From Arthrobacter sp. YN (GTDB taxonomy: Bacteria; Actinomycetota; Actinomycetes; Actinomycetales; Micrococcaceae), in assembly GCF_002224285.1 (NCBI RefSeq), contig NZ_CP022436.1, positions 2,604,001-2,668,000 of the forward strand: a stretch of 64,000 nucleotides of DNA, given 5' to 3'. Numbering within the stretch: the stretch's first letter is position 1; the number at the start of each line of letters is the position of its first letter. Below, piece by piece: positions 41,803 through 50,903 of this stretch. The position numbers and the translations under genes were made by a program. A model generated the notes under the pieces. The model was not told the origin of the DNA, did no database searches, and saw only the letters and a list, made by a program, of their open reading frames with translations.

Positions 41803-42420
41803 ATGGCACGCCCGCTGGTCCCGCTGATATCCATTGATGCCCTCATCACCGCCGCCCTTGAGCTGGTGGACGAGGCCGGGGACTTCAGCCTGCCCAAACT
41901 GGCCAAGCGGATCGGCGTCAGCCAGTCCTCCATCTACAATCACGTGAGCGGACGGGAAGAAATCCTTGAGCTGATGCGTGGAAGGATCATCGGCGAGAGT
42001 CCCTATGTCCTGGAGGACGAGCAGGACTGGGAGGCGTCGCTTCGCGCCATTGTCCGGAGTTATCGCGATTCCTTCGCCCGTCATCCGAAACTCGCACCCC
42101 TGCTGGTGCTCCAGACAGTTCAAGACGACAAGGTGATGGCCCTCTACGAGAACCTTGCGGTTGCCCTGGAAATCGCCGGGTTCCGGGGCCGGGACGTGAT
42201 GTCAGCGATTTCCACGATTGACAGCTTCGCCCTGGGTTTCGCCTTGGACCTGGCAGCGCCGGATGTCGTCTGGGCTCCACCTGCGCAGGGGTACCCGGCC
42301 CTGACCGATGCCTTGGCACAAGCTGGACCTGCTGTGGAGCGTGGCGAGGCAGCTTTCGACTTCGGCCTCGAGATCCTCATCGCCGGGCTGCATTCCCGCC
42401 TGCAGTCGACAGTGTTGTGA
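41803..42420 (+). CDS. TetR/AcrR-family transcriptional regulator
   Basis: A 205-residue TetR repressor. The HTH lies in LITAALELVDEAGDFSLPKLAKRIGVSQSSIYNHVSGREEILELM (about residues 12-57). The C-terminal ligand domain has SYRDSFARHPKLAPLLVLQ and a TetR_C-like tail. GGAGA lies 7 bases before this ATG, preferred over the in-frame start at 41728. It is divergent from the permease-amidohydrolase operon, which it probably represses together with itself. Confidence 0.9.
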   Translation: MARPLVPLISIDALITAALELVDEAGDFSLPKLAKRIGVSQSSIYNHVSGREEILELMRGRIIGESPYVLEDEQDWEASLRAIVRSYRDSFARHPKLAPLLVLQTVQDDKVMALYENLAVALEIAGFRGRDVMSAISTIDSFALGFALDLAAPDVVWAPPAQGYPALTDALAQAGPAVERGEAAFDFGLEILIAGLHSRLQSTVL

Positions 42421-42460
42421 GGGTTATGAGTCTGTCGGTGCAGGGAATCCGGACGGCGCA

Positions 42461-43195
42461 ATGACCCTCTTCCAAACCTGGTGGGACGCGGTGGTCCGCG
42501 GTTTCACCGAAACGCACACCACTGTGGTGCCACTGCCGGCCTTGCTGGGCATCCTTGCGTGTGCCGTTGTCCTGAGCATCCCGCGCGTGACCTGGCGCTG
42601 GTTCGGCCTGTACGTCACGTTCGTCCACGAGCTCGGCCACGCTTATGCGGCACTGATGACAGGGCGCTTTGTGCACGGGCTCCGGATAGGGCTCGACCAT
42701 TCGGGACGCCTTGTCAGCAGTGGCCGGAGTGCTTTTGGCGCGGCCTGGTCCGGGTTTTGGGGATACCCGGCACCGGCGGTGGTTGGCCTGGGGCTGATCG
42801 CTGCGTTTGCGGCAGGCCGTTCCGGCGCGGCCATGTCCATCGGGGCCTTGATCCTGCTGGTGTCGCTCATTTTCCTGAGGAACCTCACCGGGATTCTCGT
42901 GGCCGTGGTGAGCGCTGCAGTCGCCCAGCTCCTGATCCTGTTCGCTGCGCCGACAACAATGAACTATGTGGTCCTTGCCCTTGGCGTCGCCCTGTCAGTA
43001 GGAGGTGTCCGCGACCTCTTCAAACTGGCCAGTGTGCACACCAGTCGCCGGGAGCGGATTGGGGCCTCCGACGCCTTCATCCTGGGCCGCACCACAGGCC
43101 TGCCGTCCTTCGTGTGGTTGACGGGATTCACTGTGGTGATCGCCGGGTGCGCGGCAGCGTCTGCCTGGTTGCTGTGGGGGATGCTCGCCCTGTAG
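42461..43195 (+). CDS. M50-family membrane metalloprotease-like protein
   Basis: A 244-residue membrane protein of the YfeW/M50B-like class. The zinc motif HELGHA is near residue 56 (FVHELGHAYAALMTGRFVHGL). About six hydrophobic helices surround it (LGILACAVVLSIP, VVGLGLIAAFAAG, SIGALILLVSLIFL, AVVSAAVAQLLILFA, VVLALGVALSVGG, and a C-terminal WLTGFTVVIAGCAAASAWLLW). A second site-2-protease motif (the usual NPDG) is not seen, so catalytic activity is uncertain. It lies 40 bases after the TetR stop and may be cotranscribed. The ribosome site is weak. Confidence 0.78.
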   Translation: MTLFQTWWDAVVRGFTETHTTVVPLPALLGILACAVVLSIPRVTWRWFGLYVTFVHELGHAYAALMTGRFVHGLRIGLDHSGRLVSSGRSAFGAAWSGFWGYPAPAVVGLGLIAAFAAGRSGAAMSIGALILLVSLIFLRNLTGILVAVVSAAVAQLLILFAAPTTMNYVVLALGVALSVGGVRDLFKLASVHTSRRERIGASDAFILGRTTGLPSFVWLTGFTVVIAGCAAASAWLLWGMLAL

Positions 43196-43354
43196 TTCGA
43201 AGTTTCGCACGCTGCCAAGGGCCCGACGGCGGCTGGCCGGTTTTGCTGGCTGCCAGCCCTTGCCCTGTGGTCACCTCAGGGTGTCCAATCCTGTTTAACG
43301 TTCGAACGGGATGTGTTCGGACTCCGTGCCGGGATCCAACACCAGGAGGTGCCC

Positions 43355-45460
43355 ATGTCCGCGAAGGGCACGCGCGAAACGCCAAGGGGAACCGGACCCG
43401 GCTTGCCTGAAGCCCGACGGGGTGACAACGGTGCGGCCTTGGCAGCAAGGGACTCTTCCCGAATCCGGAATGTTGCACTCGTAGGGCATTCGGGGGCCGG
43501 CAAGTCGATGCTGGTGGAAGCGTTGCTCGCCGCAACCGGAGCCATCACCAGGATGGGATCCATCAGCGAAGGCACCACAGTCAGCGATTCCGATCCGTCC
43601 GCGATCCACCAACAACGCTCAGTGGCCATGTCTGTCGCGCCAATTCTGGTGGGTGATATCAAGGTCAACCTGATCGATACCCCGGGCTACACCGACTTCA
43701 CCGGCGAATTGCGCGCTGGTTTAAGGGCCGCCGATGCGGCCCTTTTTGTTGTCTCGTGTGTCGACGGTATTGACGCTGCCACCATTGCCCTGTGGGGCGA
43801 ATGTGAGAAAGTCCGTATGCCCCGGGCGGTGGTGCTCAGCAAACTGGACCATCCGCGCGGCGACTTCAGTGCCGCCGTCGTCCGGTGCCAGGAAGCTTTT
43901 GGTGAGTCGGTGCTGCCGTTGTACGTTCCTGCGGTGGGCAATACCGGCCTTGTCGGCATCCTCAATGGCCCCGCTGATGGGGATCCGGCATCGGTGACGG
44001 ATGGTGAAGAGGCGCGGGGCCTCTTGATCGAAGGGATCATTGCCGAGAGCGAAGACGAAACACTCATGGACCGGTACCTCGGTGGCGAGGAGTTACCACT
44101 GGCAGACCTCGTCAAGGACCTGGAAACCGCCGTGGCCCGGGGAAGCTTCTTCCCGGTCATTCCGACGTCGGCGGAAACCGGGGTGGGCCTTCCCGAGCTC
44201 ATGGCCTTGCTGACCGATGCCTTGCCATCGCCCGTGGAGCGCATCACCCCCGCAGCGATGAAACTGGACGGTTCGTCGATGAAAGCGTTGGAGTGTGATC
44301 CTGCGGGGCGCCTTGCCGCCGAAGTGGTGCGGACCACCGTGGATCCATTCCTTGGCCGCGTGTGCCTGGTCCGTGTCTTCTCGGGGACGTTGCGGGAGGA
44401 TTCCTCCATCCATGTGGGCGGCAGGGGACTGGCGGACAGGGGCCACGAGGACCACGACGCCGACGAACGCGTCACCCACCTCTATTCACCGGTGGGCTCC
44501 AGCTTGAAGGCCGTCCCACAGTGTATTGCCGGGGACATTTGCGCCATCAGCAAGCTCGCCAGTGCCGAGACCGGCGATACCGTGTCCGACAGGGATGCGC
44601 CGCTGTTGATCGAAACGTGGAACATGCCCGAGCCACTGATGCCCATCGCCATCGAAGGTGCTTCACGGAGTGACGAAGACGCGCTGGCAAAAAGCATCGG
44701 AAAGGTTGCGGCCGCTGACCCGACGCTTCGATTGGAACGCAACCAGGACACCCACCAGCTCATCCTCTGGTGCATGGGAGAGGCCCACGCAGAGGTTGTC
44801 CTGGACAGATTGCGCGGCCAGGGCGTCAAACTGCAGACCGTGGACGTTATTACTCCTCTCAGGGAGACTTTCGCCGGCAAAGCCGTGGGACACGGACGGC
44901 ACGTCAAGCAATCCGGGGGCCATGGGCAGTTTGCCATCTGTGACATCGAGGTGGAGCCCCTCGCCAGAGGTGAAGGTTTCGCCTTCACTGACAGGATAGT
45001 GGGCGGAGCGATCCCTGCAACGTTCGTTACCAGCGTGGAAAAGGGCGTCCGTTCCCAGATGCTCAAGGGCGTATCCGCAGGATTCCCGGTGGTGGACATC
45101 AAAGTGACGTTGGTGGGCGGAAAAACCCATAGCGTGGACTCCTCGGATGCGGCCTTCCAGGCAGCCGGGGCGCTGGCCCTTCGTGAAGCTGCGGCAGCCA
45201 CCAAAATCCAGTTGTTGGAACCTGTCTCGTCGGTTGTTGTCAGCGTCCCTGAAGAGTATGTGGGTGCCGTGATGAGTGATCTTTCGGGACGGCGCGGCCG
45301 GGTCACCGGCACTACCGCAGCCGACGCCGAGGGAACGGACATCAGTGCCGAAGTGCCGGACCAGGAACTTCTACGCTACGCCATCGAACTGCGGGCCCTC
45401 ACCGCCGGTACCGGTCGTTTCCGCCGGTCCTACCTCCGCCACGAACCCCTGCCAAAGTAG
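43355..45460 (+). CDS. elongation factor G-like GTPase (EF-G2)
   Basis: A 701-residue translation-factor GTPase paralogous to EF-G. G1 is GHSGAGKSMLVEAL (about residue 42), G3 is NLIDTPGYTDF (about 103), and the G4 position reads LSKLDHPRG instead of NKxD. Domains II-V follow, with HVKQSGGHGQFAICDIEVEP (about 525) and a terminal EF-G_C fold. Actinobacterial EF-G2 proteins of this class have GTPase activity but do not substitute for EF-G in translocation (known for the mycobacterial case). AGGAGG at 43344-43349 is 5 bases before this ATG, so the in-frame start at 43313 is rejected. Confidence 0.9.
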   Translation: MSAKGTRETPRGTGPGLPEARRGDNGAALAARDSSRIRNVALVGHSGAGKSMLVEALLAATGAITRMGSISEGTTVSDSDPSAIHQQRSVAMSVAPILVGDIKVNLIDTPGYTDFTGELRAGLRAADAALFVVSCVDGIDAATIALWGECEKVRMPRAVVLSKLDHPRGDFSAAVVRCQEAFGESVLPLYVPAVGNTGLVGILNGPADGDPASVTDGEEARGLLIEGIIAESEDETLMDRYLGGEELPLADLVKDLETAVARGSFFPVIPTSAETGVGLPELMALLTDALPSPVERITPAAMKLDGSSMKALECDPAGRLAAEVVRTTVDPFLGRVCLVRVFSGTLREDSSIHVGGRGLADRGHEDHDADERVTHLYSPVGSSLKAVPQCIAGDICAISKLASAETGDTVSDRDAPLLIETWNMPEPLMPIAIEGASRSDEDALAKSIGKVAAADPTLRLERNQDTHQLILWCMGEAHAEVVLDRLRGQGVKLQTVDVITPLRETFAGKAVGHGRHVKQSGGHGQFAICDIEVEPLARGEGFAFTDRIVGGAIPATFVTSVEKGVRSQMLKGVSAGFPVVDIKVTLVGGKTHSVDSSDAAFQAAGALALREAAAATKIQLLEPVSSVVVSVPEEYVGAVMSDLSGRRGRVTGTTAADAEGTDISAEVPDQELLRYAIELRALTAGTGRFRRSYLRHEPLPK

Positions 45461-45476
45461 TGCCCAGGGGACAGGC

Positions 45477-46142
45477 TTAGGAGTTGGCCCGCAGGAACGC
45501 AGCCACCGCGGGCGCCAACGATGCCCCGGTCTCGGCCGCCCCGCGTTTGACGCCCTTGACCGCGAACGAATGGTCACCGCCTTCGCTCCACTGGAGCGTC
45601 GCCGTCGGGCCTATCTTGTCCACCACGGACTCCAACAGTTCCGGTGTTGCGAACGTATCCCGCGTGCCTTGGAGGAAGAGCATGGGCGTTGTGACGCCGT
45701 AGAGGTGTTCGTCGCGCAGTTTCTCCGGTTTGCCGGGCGCATGCAGGGGGTAGCCGAGGTACACCAATCCGCTGGCAGGCATGCCTTCGGCCACTGCCAT
45801 GGACGCCATCCGACCGCCAAAAGACTTGCCGGCAGCCCAGAGGGGCTCACCATCGCCCAGTTCAGCCGCCTTGTCCATGACAGTGCGCCACGTGGCGATG
45901 GCCAAGGGCGGGCGGTCGGGGAATCGCCGGCCTGCCTCGCGATAAGGAAAATTGAAGCGCAGGGTAGCCACTCCTTCGCCCGCCATCGCCTCGGCGAAGC
46001 CTTGCAGGAACGGATGTTCCATTCCAGCTCCGGCACCGTGTGCCACCACCAACGTGGCAAACGGGCTGTCCGGCCTGATGTGGAGGGCGGAAATGTCGGA
46101 TTCACCGACCGTGATGGTGACAGGTGTTTCAGTCTTTGGCAT
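45477..46142 (-). CDS. alpha/beta-hydrolase family protein (dienelactone hydrolase-like)
   Basis: A 221-residue alpha/beta hydrolase of the KANL3/Tex30-like group. The nucleophile elbow is AAGKSFGGRM (about residue 97, Gly-Lys-Ser-Phe-Gly). The acid lies in FLQGTRDTFATP (about 155) and the histidine in EGGDHSFAVKG (about 185). VVAHGAGAGMEHPF supplies the oxyanion hole. Substrate unknown. The ATG at 46142 is chosen because the extension to 46340 is antisense to the LigD-like gene. It converges with EF-G2. Confidence 0.82.
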   Translation of the reverse strand: MPKTETPVTITVGESDISALHIRPDSPFATLVVAHGAGAGMEHPFLQGFAEAMAGEGVATLRFNFPYREAGRRFPDRPPLAIATWRTVMDKAAELGDGEPLWAAGKSFGGRMASMAVAEGMPASGLVYLGYPLHAPGKPEKLRDEHLYGVTTPMLFLQGTRDTFATPELLESVVDKIGPTATLQWSEGGDHSFAVKGVKRGAAETGASLAPAVAAFLRANS

Positions 46143-46218
46143 GCAACCATCATTGCCCACGGCAGCAAAAACTCCGTGGGTGCTGACGCGCAAGCCCTTA
46201 ACGGGGTAGCTTGTGCCC

Positions 46219-47244
46219 ATGGCGAGCGAAGCAACCACTGTCACTGTTCCCGGTCCCGACGGCCCCCGGGAGGTCCGGATTTCCAGTCCAAGCCGGGTGA
46301 TGTGGCCCGAGGCGGGACTGACCAAACTGGACCTCGCCAACTATCTCATCGACGTCGGAGACGCGTTTGTGGCTGCCAACGGAGGCCGACCCGTCAGCCT
46401 TCAACGCTATTCAGGCAATATTGAGGGCGAGATGTTCTTCTCGAAGAATCCGCCCAAGGGCGCGCCGGAGTACGTCCGTTCCGTCCCGGTGACCTATCCC
46501 AGTGCCCGGTCCCATCCACAGTTGGTCATCGACGAGCCTGCGACGGCCGTGTGGGCGGCACAGATGAACACGGTGGTGTTTCACCCTTGGGCCTCGCGTG
46601 CCGGCGATCCCGATAACCCCGATCAGCTGAGGATCGACCTCGATCCCCAGCCGGGGACCGATTTCGACGACGCCATCCCCGCCGCGCAGGAACTCCGGTC
46701 CGTGCTGGAGGAAGCCGGATTGACGGCGTTCATCAAGACATCCGGCAATCGGGGACTCCATGTCTACGCGCCCATCCACCCCAAGCATGAGTTCCTCGAG
46801 GTACGCCATGCCGTGATTGCCGCAGGACGCGAGTTGGAGCGCCGCCAGCCGGACAAGGTCACTACAGCCTGGTGGAAGGAGGAACGCGGGAGACGGATCT
46901 TCGTGGACTTCAACCAGGCAAACCGGGACCGAACCATCGCCGGGGCTTACAGCCCCCGCGCCGTACCTACGGCACAGGTGTCCTGCCCGCTGACGTGGGA
47001 GGAGCTGGAAAGCTCCGATCCCGCGAAGTACACCATCACCACAGTCCCGGACCGTCTGGCGAAGACAGGCGACCCCTGGGCATCCATGCACGATCACCCC
47101 GGAGACATAGACGTGCTGCTCGAATGGTGGGAGCGGGACGTCAAGAACGGCCAGGGCGAGATGCCCTTCCCGCCGGAATTCCCCAAAATGCCGGGTGAAC
47201 CCATGCGCGTGCAACCCAGCCGGGCCCGCAAGCCCGAGGAGTGA
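46219..47244 (+). CDS. LigD polymerase-domain protein (NHEJ-type primase/polymerase)
   Basis: A 341-residue stand-alone polymerase domain of the LigD type (archaeo-eukaryotic primase fold), which fills or adds ribonucleotides at DNA ends. The acidic metal site is LRIDLDPQPGTDF (about residue 135, Asp-x-Asp), and the nucleotide-binding TSGNRGLHVYAPI is near 175. The third acidic ligand is in RIFVDFNQANRDRTIAGAYSPR (about 232). No ligase or nuclease domain follows, and no Ku gene is in the window. The ATG at 46219 is preferred; a GTG two codons upstream is possible. A TAGCTT just before suggests a short or absent leader. Confidence 0.9.
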   Translation: MASEATTVTVPGPDGPREVRISSPSRVMWPEAGLTKLDLANYLIDVGDAFVAANGGRPVSLQRYSGNIEGEMFFSKNPPKGAPEYVRSVPVTYPSARSHPQLVIDEPATAVWAAQMNTVVFHPWASRAGDPDNPDQLRIDLDPQPGTDFDDAIPAAQELRSVLEEAGLTAFIKTSGNRGLHVYAPIHPKHEFLEVRHAVIAAGRELERRQPDKVTTAWWKEERGRRIFVDFNQANRDRTIAGAYSPRAVPTAQVSCPLTWEELESSDPAKYTITTVPDRLAKTGDPWASMHDHPGDIDVLLEWWERDVKNGQGEMPFPPEFPKMPGEPMRVQPSRARKPEE

Positions 47245-47257
47245 ACCGGGAGCCGGC

Positions 47258-48409
47258 GTGCCGCCACGTCCAGGTCAGGGGGTAACGAGCCTCGCACTTG
47301 CGTGCGGGTTGTTTCTATCCGGGTGCACCGGAACGCCGAACCCCCTGCCGACCCAGCCCATCACGCCGGCACCGCCTCCGGTGACAACAACGGTGGCACC
47401 TACGACGACGACCCCTCCTTTGGTGCCGACGGTCACCGAAACACCAAGCGCGCTGCCCACGGACCCCACCTCATTTTCGCCGGCCTTTCAGGAGCTCCGG
47501 GCCACCTTGGAGCTCTTCTCCCGGGAGAAACTGGAGGAGGGCGCCTCAGCGGTACTCATCAAGGCAAAAGTTGGCCGGCAGGAGTGGACCAGCGCAGCAG
47601 GAGTGAGGAGCCGTGAAGCGCGCACTGCTGTCCAGCCCGGCGACAGTTTCCCTGTGGGTGGGCAACTCCGGACCATGGTGGCAGTGTCCATCTTCAAGCT
47701 CGCCGAAGAGGGACTGCTGACGCTGGACGACGCCGTCACTGCGTACCTGCCGGGTTCCGTCTCCGCGGGCAGCCCCCTCACCATTCGCCAACTCCTGGGA
47801 ATCACCGCGGCTCTCCCGGACATGACGCCTACACAGGCCGATGCCTTGCTGGGACGGGTGGTGGAGCAGCTCCGTGGTTCCCCGCTGGAGGCTGTCCTGC
47901 GGGCCGACATCCTGACGCCCCTGAACCTTGGGGCCACCCAGCTGTTGGCCGCGGGCTCCACCGTGCCGGATAACCTTGTGCACGGCTACATCCAAGTGAG
48001 TGGGGAAACCGTGGATGTGACGTTTCCCTCGGCGCCACCCGGGGTTGCGCCAGGTGGCCTGGTGTCCAGCGTCGGGGACATCAGCACCTTCCAGGACGCC
48101 TTGTTGAGGGGGCGGTTGGTAGCGCCGGCGAGCCTCATCGCCATGAAGGGCACGGTGTTCGCCGAGTACGGCCTTGGCCTGGACCATTGGGATGACCGCT
48201 GCACCAACGGCTCCTACTACGGCCATGCCGGAGATGTTCCAGGCTACGGAAGTATTGCCCTCAGCAGCGCCGACGGCAACCGCCAGCTCGCGATTTTCGT
48301 GGCCTATCCTCCGCAGACTCTCGTGACGCAACCGTCCGCACTTTCCCTGGAGATGACGGGTGTTGCGCAGGTGGCTTTGAACTCAGGCTGCCGCTTCCAG
48401 TTCCGCTGA
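47258..48409 (+). CDS. serine hydrolase (beta-lactamase/DD-peptidase fold) lipoprotein, apparently inactive
   Basis: A 383-residue protein of the class C beta-lactamase/D-alanyl-D-alanine carboxypeptidase fold. A lipoprotein signal ends FLSGC (about residue 22), followed by a Thr/Pro-rich linker (about 25-65). The catalytic Ser-x-x-Lys expected before TMVAVSIFKLAEEGLLTLDD reads GQLR: serine and lysine are both missing. No Tyr-x-Asn motif is evident where one would be expected. The late HAGDVPGYGS (His-x-Gly) remains. It is probably a ligand-binding pseudo-enzyme at the cell surface. The GTG at 47258 has GGGAG upstream. It lies 13 bases after the LigD-like gene. Confidence 0.75.
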   Translation: MPPRPGQGVTSLALACGLFLSGCTGTPNPLPTQPITPAPPPVTTTVAPTTTTPPLVPTVTETPSALPTDPTSFSPAFQELRATLELFSREKLEEGASAVLIKAKVGRQEWTSAAGVRSREARTAVQPGDSFPVGGQLRTMVAVSIFKLAEEGLLTLDDAVTAYLPGSVSAGSPLTIRQLLGITAALPDMTPTQADALLGRVVEQLRGSPLEAVLRADILTPLNLGATQLLAAGSTVPDNLVHGYIQVSGETVDVTFPSAPPGVAPGGLVSSVGDISTFQDALLRGRLVAPASLIAMKGTVFAEYGLGLDHWDDRCTNGSYYGHAGDVPGYGSIALSSADGNRQLAIFVAYPPQTLVTQPSALSLEMTGVAQVALNSGCRFQFR

Positions 48410-48434
48410 GCGTGCCCTTCAGGCATCCGCGCGT

Positions 48435-49055
48435 CTACTCGAAGCGCGAAGTATCGCCCATACCGCGACGCACCACCTCGGCCACTCCGCTGGAGAAGTC
48501 GATCACGGTCGTGGGCTCAGAGCCGGTATCGCCGGCGTCGATGACGCCATCCACCTGGTTGTCCAGGAGCTCCTTGATTTCCCAGCCCTGGGTCAACGGT
48601 TCTTCCTCATCCGGCAGCAGCAGGGTGCTGGAGAGCAAAGGCTCGCCGAGTTCGGCCAACAGCGCCTGGACTACCTTGTGATCGGGAATGCGCACCCCCA
48701 CGGTCTTCTTCTTGGGGTGCAGCAGCCGCTTGGGGACTTCACGCGTGGCCGGGAGGATGAAGGTGTAGCTGCCGGGAGTGACGGCCTTGATGCTCCTGAA
48801 GATGTCATTGTCCAGCATCACGAACTGACCCATCTGGGCAAAGTCCTTGCACACCAAGGTGAAGTGATGTTTGTCGTCCAACTGCCGGATGGTCCTGATC
48901 CGGTCCAACGCTTCCCTGTTGCCGATCTGGGCCCCCAACGCGTAGCAGGAGTCGGTGGGGTAGGCGATCAAGCCGCCGCCTTGGAGCATGTTCACCACTT
49001 GGCCGATGGCGCGTGGTTGTGGATCTTCCGGGTGCACGTCAAAGAATCTGGCCAT
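48435..49055 (-). CDS. Sua5/YciO-family protein (threonylcarbamoyl-AMP synthase-like)
   Basis: A 206-residue YrdC-fold protein of the YciO type. It has GGLIAYPTDSCYALGAQIGNREALDRIRTIRQLDDKHHFTLVCKD (about residues 27-72), and later GSYTFILPATREVPKRLLHPKKKTVGVRIPDH (about 95-125). True Sua5/TsaC make threonylcarbamoyl-AMP for the tRNA t6A base; YciO paralogues of this length have a debated role. It stands alone and converges with the pseudo-hydrolase gene. Confidence 0.88.
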   Translation of the reverse strand: MARFFDVHPEDPQPRAIGQVVNMLQGGGLIAYPTDSCYALGAQIGNREALDRIRTIRQLDDKHHFTLVCKDFAQMGQFVMLDNDIFRSIKAVTPGSYTFILPATREVPKRLLHPKKKTVGVRIPDHKVVQALLAELGEPLLSSTLLLPDEEEPLTQGWEIKELLDNQVDGVIDAGDTGSEPTTVIDFSSGVAEVVRRGMGDTSRFE

Positions 49056-49075
49056 GGGAAGAGCCTACGACAAAG

Positions 49076-49942
49076 CTATGACAAGACGTCCTTACTGGAG
49101 AATTTGGCATAGGCCAGCGCGCCGCACACGGCGATGTACCCGGCCTGGAGGAGCGCGTTGTCGCCGAATGACGTCCACGAGATGGGTTGCCGCAGCAGAT
49201 CCGCGAAACCCAGCCAATGGTGGCTGAAGAGCCAGGGGTGCAGCCATTCAAGTTGGGGGAGGTTGTCCAGTACTTGCGAGACCACCGAAAGGACGATCGT
49301 GGCCGCCATAGCCCCTACCGGTACGTCCGTGAACGTCGAAATGAGCAGGCCGATCGCCGACAGTCCCAGCAGCGACACCGTGATGTAGGCAGCGATCAGC
49401 AGCGACCTCACGGCAGACTCACCCACGCTGATGGTGTCACCGGACAGCAGGGTCACCGGTCCCACAGGAAAAAGTACGACGCCGGCCAGGGCGCCGGAGG
49501 CCGCGACCGTCGCCGTTGCGGCGCAACAGAAGGCAACGGCCCCGGCATACTTCACCAACAGCAGGCGGATCCGTCCTGCCGGCGCCAGCAGAAGGTATCG
49601 GAGAGTTCCAGTGTTGGCCTCGCCCGCGATGGTGTCTCCGGCCACCACGCCAACGGTCAGTGGCAGGAACAGCGGAACGCACACCACCAAGGCAGTCACA
49701 GCCACGAAGAGACCATTCTGGGTAATGCGATCCAGGAAAAGAGGTCCCCGCCCGGGCGTCGTGGGCCGGGACGACAACTTCACCGCCACGGCAATCAACA
49801 GTGGAACTGCGGCCAAAGCAATCAGCATGGCCCACGTGCGGAGCCTGCGGAACAGCACGGACAGCTCAGAACCCAGCAGCGCCCATCCGGCTCCGGGTCG
49901 GACAGCGGCCGAGGTGCCATGCGCAGCAGGTTCAGCCGACAA
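49076..49942 (-). CDS. ABC-2-type transporter permease
   Basis: A 288-residue integral membrane protein with about six helices, of the ABC-2 class. Segments: MLIALAAVPLLIAVAVKL, FVAVTALVVCVPLFLPLTVGVVAGDTIAGEANTGTLRYLLLAPAGR (a conserved ABC-2 block, about residues 85-130), VAFCCAATATVAASGALAGVVLF, and AAYITVSLLGLSAIGLLIS. The TTG start at 49942 lies 11 bases inside the ATPase gene, so the two are cotranscribed as a single exporter. The exported substrate is unknown. Confidence 0.88.
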   Translation of the reverse strand: MSAEPAAHGTSAAVRPGAGWALLGSELSVLFRRLRTWAMLIALAAVPLLIAVAVKLSSRPTTPGRGPLFLDRITQNGLFVAVTALVVCVPLFLPLTVGVVAGDTIAGEANTGTLRYLLLAPAGRIRLLLVKYAGAVAFCCAATATVAASGALAGVVLFPVGPVTLLSGDTISVGESAVRSLLIAAYITVSLLGLSAIGLLISTFTDVPVGAMAATIVLSVVSQVLDNLPQLEWLHPWLFSHHWLGFADLLRQPISWTSFGDNALLQAGYIAVCGALAYAKFSSKDVLS

Positions 49943-50903
49943 CGTCGAACCCCTCTCCGGTCAGTGACACAAAGCGTTCTTCGAGGCTCGCGTTTTCCAC
50001 GGCGAAGCCGCGGACCCGGACACCCTCGGCAACCAGCGCGGCCACGATCCTTTCGGGTTCCAGGCCATTGAGCCCAGTGCCCAGCACGGCCGTGGTTCCC
50101 CAAGGGCTGCCGGTACCGGGAGCTTCGCCGGGAACCAGTCCCAGGCGGGCCAGGACGCCGGCGGCACGGTCGACGTCGGGCGTGTGGACCACGACGTGGG
50201 CCTGCCCGGCGGAACGCAACTCTTCCAGGGGACCTTGAGCCACCAGCCGGCCGGCACTCATCACGCCCACGTGGGTGCACATCTGCTCCACCTCAGCCAG
50301 CAAGTGGCTGGAAACGAACACGGTGGTCCCGCCTGCGGCCAGGGCACGAACCAGGCCGCGGACCTCACGCGTGCCCTGCGGGTCCAGTCCATTGGTGGGT
50401 TCGTCGAGGACCAGCAGTTTCCGTGGCCTCAGCATGGCGTTGGCCAGGCCAAGGCGCTGCTTCATACCCAGCGAATAGGCCCGGACCTTCTTGCCTGCGG
50501 CGTGGCCAAGCCCCACCCGCTCCAAAGCGTCGTGGACACGTTGCCGTCTGGTGGACGAGGCAGCATGGCGGTCGGCGGTGTCCAGGCGCATCAGGTTGCC
50601 CGTACCCGAAAGGAACGGATAGAAGCCCGGCCCCTCCACCAAGGCGCCGACATCCGGCAGCACGGACGCCAGCGACTGGGGCATCTCCTGGCCCAGCACG
50701 CGGATGTCGCCGCTGCTTGCCGAAGCAAGGCCCAGCAGCACCCGGATGGTGGTGGTTTTTCCCGAACCGTTGGGCCCCAGAAATCCGAAGACACAGCCCC
50801 GGGGGACTGCGAGATCTATCCCATCAACGGCGGGACGGCGACCGAAGCGCTTGACCAGGCCGCGCGTTTCTATGGCGAAGTCAGTGGGTAAGGATTCGCT
50901 CAC
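49932..50903 (-). CDS. ABC transporter ATP-binding protein (exporter)
   Basis: A 323-residue ATPase of the DrrA/CcmA-like family. Walker A is GFLGPNGSGKTTTIRVLLG (about residue 45), the signature is YSLGMKQRLGLANAML (about 140), Walker B is LLVLDEPTNGLDP (about 162), and the H-loop is VFVSSHLLAEVEQM (about 195). The C-terminal 80 residues form the usual regulatory DUF4162-type domain. Its GTG start overlaps the stop of the LolA-like gene (GTGA), tying the three genes together. It pairs with the ABC-2 permease downstream. Confidence 0.92.
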   Translation of the reverse strand: MSESLPTDFAIETRGLVKRFGRRPAVDGIDLAVPRGCVFGFLGPNGSGKTTTIRVLLGLASASSGDIRVLGQEMPQSLASVLPDVGALVEGPGFYPFLSGTGNLMRLDTADRHAASSTRRQRVHDALERVGLGHAAGKKVRAYSLGMKQRLGLANAMLRPRKLLVLDEPTNGLDPQGTREVRGLVRALAAGGTTVFVSSHLLAEVEQMCTHVGVMSAGRLVAQGPLEELRSAGQAHVVVHTPDVDRAAGVLARLGLVPGEAPGTGSPWGTTAVLGTGLNGLEPERIVAALVAEGVRVRGFAVENASLEERFVSLTGEGFDVVG

